A DNA stretch of 64,000 nucleotides, taken from positions 2,467,847 to 2,531,846 of the forward strand of contig OX442428.1 in assembly GCA_949361645.1 (NCBI GenBank), in the 5' to 3' direction. Position 1 is the first letter of the stretch; every line of letters starts with the position of its first letter. Shown piece by piece: positions 62,101 to 64,000 of this stretch. The notes beneath the pieces were generated by a model. The model made no database searches and was not told the DNA's origin. It was given only the letters and a program-made list of their open reading frames with translations. A program made the position numbers and the translations under genes. This DNA comes from Spongilla lacustris. Lineage: Eukaryota; Porifera; Demospongiae; Spongillida; Spongillidae.

Positions 62101-64000
62101 AAGCAATAGAAGAGCAGAGAACCTAAAATGCAAGAATCATTATACAGTAACATCAACATGTTCTCATTACAAAATGCATATACATTGCACAAGTTCATGT
62201 CATTCCTTAATTGCAACATAATAGTCAATAATGAAGAAGACAGAATTACTCGGCATAATAAAAAATATTTTACTCATTGATGCAATGATAAATTTGTGAT
62301 AACCAACCCATCCACTAAAGCTATAATTATATGTTACAACATACTGCAGTAAGTACACGTATGTACCAATGCTATTAGTGTTCCAACATTACCAGCATCC
62401 TTGGATATGTAGCATAATATCACATCCCTACACAATCATTATCATCTTTTTTAACGAGTGATAGAGAAAATAAAAATAATGTATACACGAATGATATTGT
62501 GTGCTGAAATACAAAAATGAGAACTACAAAGTGCAGTTGCAAGTTACAATTATATATATTTGCTATGTTACCATGCAGCATAATTGTTTGTTCTCAGTAT
62601 TAATAGTTGTGTTCCAATCAAAAAGTGGCATAAACTTAAGTTGAATGTGTTATAATATAGCAATTATACGTGTACATGGGCTTGTTTTAAAAACACAAAT
62701 AGCAATTCCAGTTGAGTCAATTTCAAGTACAACATCACAGTCAAGTTCTATTCAGAGTTATTTAGCTATGAAATGTTAACAATTTCATTTATTTATAAAG
62801 TGAAGCATGCAGCACAACATTATGAGAAGTGCAATACTTTGACAACCAAGCAAGGGATGGGGCTGGTGTCACATATTTTTAAATTTTAAATTAATAAATG
62901 TGCTTGATCTTAAAAATAAACTGCAATAACCACAGTGTGCATAGCTGATGTCATTTTATTGTATAAAAACTATTAAATTGATTGGCACTTTCCAAATCTA
63001 TGAAGTACAAAAAATGTGACATCTAGCCCCTTCACCCCTGCATACAAATGTATGCATTTATTATTTTTAACTATATAGCAGAAAACCCTCTTGAGTACTA
63101 CCATTGGCACCCGCCATTACTTTTCTGGAGTGCATTATTTCAGAACTAGAGTTTAGATTTGCAGAGCTTTCTGAAATATTCGGGAGGCAAAAAAGCTTAA
63201 CAAAACTGATCTACAGTGTACATGATATGCATAAATGATCAAAAAATCAAAACTGGAAAAGAAAATAGACATATTGGTGCTCTCTACTTTTACAGTAATA
63301 TTATTTATTATTTCTACATGAGTTGGTTTTTGGAAGATGTGCATATTATAGGTCAGTTCCATTTTGTAAACAATACAGATCAGTGTATTTATTTGCTTAC
63401 CAGATATTGTGCAAAACGGTGTTGAATGCTTCAAACTTGTAATCCAATCAGGTGTAGTACAGTAGAGTGCTTTAGGGGCTATAAATCCTATGATTGTGAA
63501 TGTGACTGAAAAGTAGAACAGTATTTGTTTTATGCCATAATGAGGGCACTTCCGGTGATGGAATTCTATCATCAATAGTTTTATTTTGCGCTCCCACTTA
63601 AAAAAAATATTCGAAGTATTTGCTTCAATTTTCATGCTTTAGTCACTTTATTAATACAAAAACCATTCCTTCAAATTCAATTCATATGTGTCCTGCTGTT
63701 GTATCAAAACTGGCCTTAACATATTAATTTGTCCAAGAGAGAAAGGTTGTTTGATGTTCCACTTAAGTGATCTAAATCAGATCAATTTATATAATACGGT
63801 AATTTGTAGTAGATAAGGCCCTTTTTTATTCCACAATATATCCACCTCCTAAATAAAAGGTTATATAGCTTAACCTGGGTGCTGTTTTACACTAAGCTTT
63901 ATCTACTGGTTGAAGAGCCCTCATGGCTTTGTAATATGCTTGTTGCAAGCACCATATATAGCAAATCATGGAATTATTGCACAAAAAATAAATGCTTTCA
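59165..64000 (-). CDS. Gene F: Frizzled/Smoothened-like 7TM receptor, 3' part only
   Basis: The visible exons, in transcript order, are 63401-63505 (105 bp), 61779-62122 (344 bp) and 59165-59566 (402 bp, with stop). They match exons 5, 6 and 7 of genes A, C and E in length and phase. They encode the end of TM2 with FIAPKALYC and TPFC, TM3-TM5 nearly identical to gene A, and TM6-TM7 followed by a short tail (ELGLNCQH). Exons 1-4 should lie beyond the right edge of the window, so whether it has a CRD cannot be told. The KTxxxW motif is absent. It is the nearest neighbour of gene E, in the same direction. Confidence 0.78.
60440..60860 (-). repeat. Dispersed repeat family R, copy 3 (inverted), in gene F
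   Basis: It is the reverse complement of the words seen in copy 2, including GGCGCGAATCGAGCG, TACCTACAAACCGAATT and GGCGGGTTTGAACCCGG. It lies in the gene F intron between exons 6 and 7. Confidence 0.65.

Noticed and set aside
1..64000. CRISPR array, riboswitches, bacterial operons
   Set aside because: Introns, repeat content and gene family are eukaryotic; no regularly spaced identical repeats with unique spacers are present.

Overview
The window is animal (metazoan) nuclear DNA. Genes are split into short exons by GT/AG introns of tens of bases to several kilobases. Much of the rest is transposon-derived inverted repeats, microsatellites, a minisatellite, and long poly-G/poly-C tracts. The sequence is AT-rich and peppered with the palindrome ACATGTACATGT. 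The only recognisable gene family is a set of Frizzled/Smoothened-like seven-transmembrane receptors, one with a Frizzled-type cysteine-rich domain (CRD). A sponge or other early-branching marine invertebrate is my best guess, but the sequence does not prove it.

Three complete and one partial receptor genes can be assembled by hand with intact reading frames. Gene A (minus, 10061 to 2191) and gene E (minus, 54764 to 43723) each encode 450 residues. Gene C (plus, 22744 to 30792) encodes 584 residues. Gene F (minus, 59165 to beyond 63505) runs off the right edge. All share the same intron phases (0,1,2,1,1,0 in A, C and E) and constant exon lengths (56, 105 and 344 bp for exons 4, 5 and 6). Gene C carries a CRD in its 427-bp exon 2; in A and E the equivalent exon is only 49 or 43 bp and has no CRD. 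All three N-termini carry a hydrophobic segment preceded by a charged leader, and none ends in the KTxxxW motif of Wnt receptors. A fifth, wrecked copy of the locus lies at 39.16-43.2 kb: gene A-like intron sequence there is joined directly to gene A-like upstream sequence.

Layout. 0-2.2 kb: intergenic with one old palindromic element. 2.2-10.1 kb: gene A. 10.1-22.7 kb: intergenic with tandem repeats, poly-C/G tracts, two inverted copies of a GTGTATAAC repeat cluster, GT-rich microsatellites and a GC-rich patch. 22.7-30.8 kb: gene C. 30.8-43.7 kb: a transposon-rich spacer with two copies of one 1628-bp TA-flanked palindromic element in opposite orientation, a 2.8-kb minisatellite of 24-bp units between them, and the gene A-like relic. 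43.7-54.8 kb: gene E, whose introns hold a 1512-bp near-perfect palindrome, a GTCCCCCC-rich inverted-repeat element, a hAT-type element with an 8-bp target duplication and a decayed Ty3/gypsy pol fragment. 54.8-59.2 kb: spacer with poly-G/poly-C hairpins. 59.2-64 kb: gene F 3' part.

The receptors look like a locally duplicated family in which the putative ligand-binding CRD is kept in one member and missing in two. Ligands and signalling partners cannot be told from this sequence. Most other open reading frames look like chance or repeat-derived frames and are left out.
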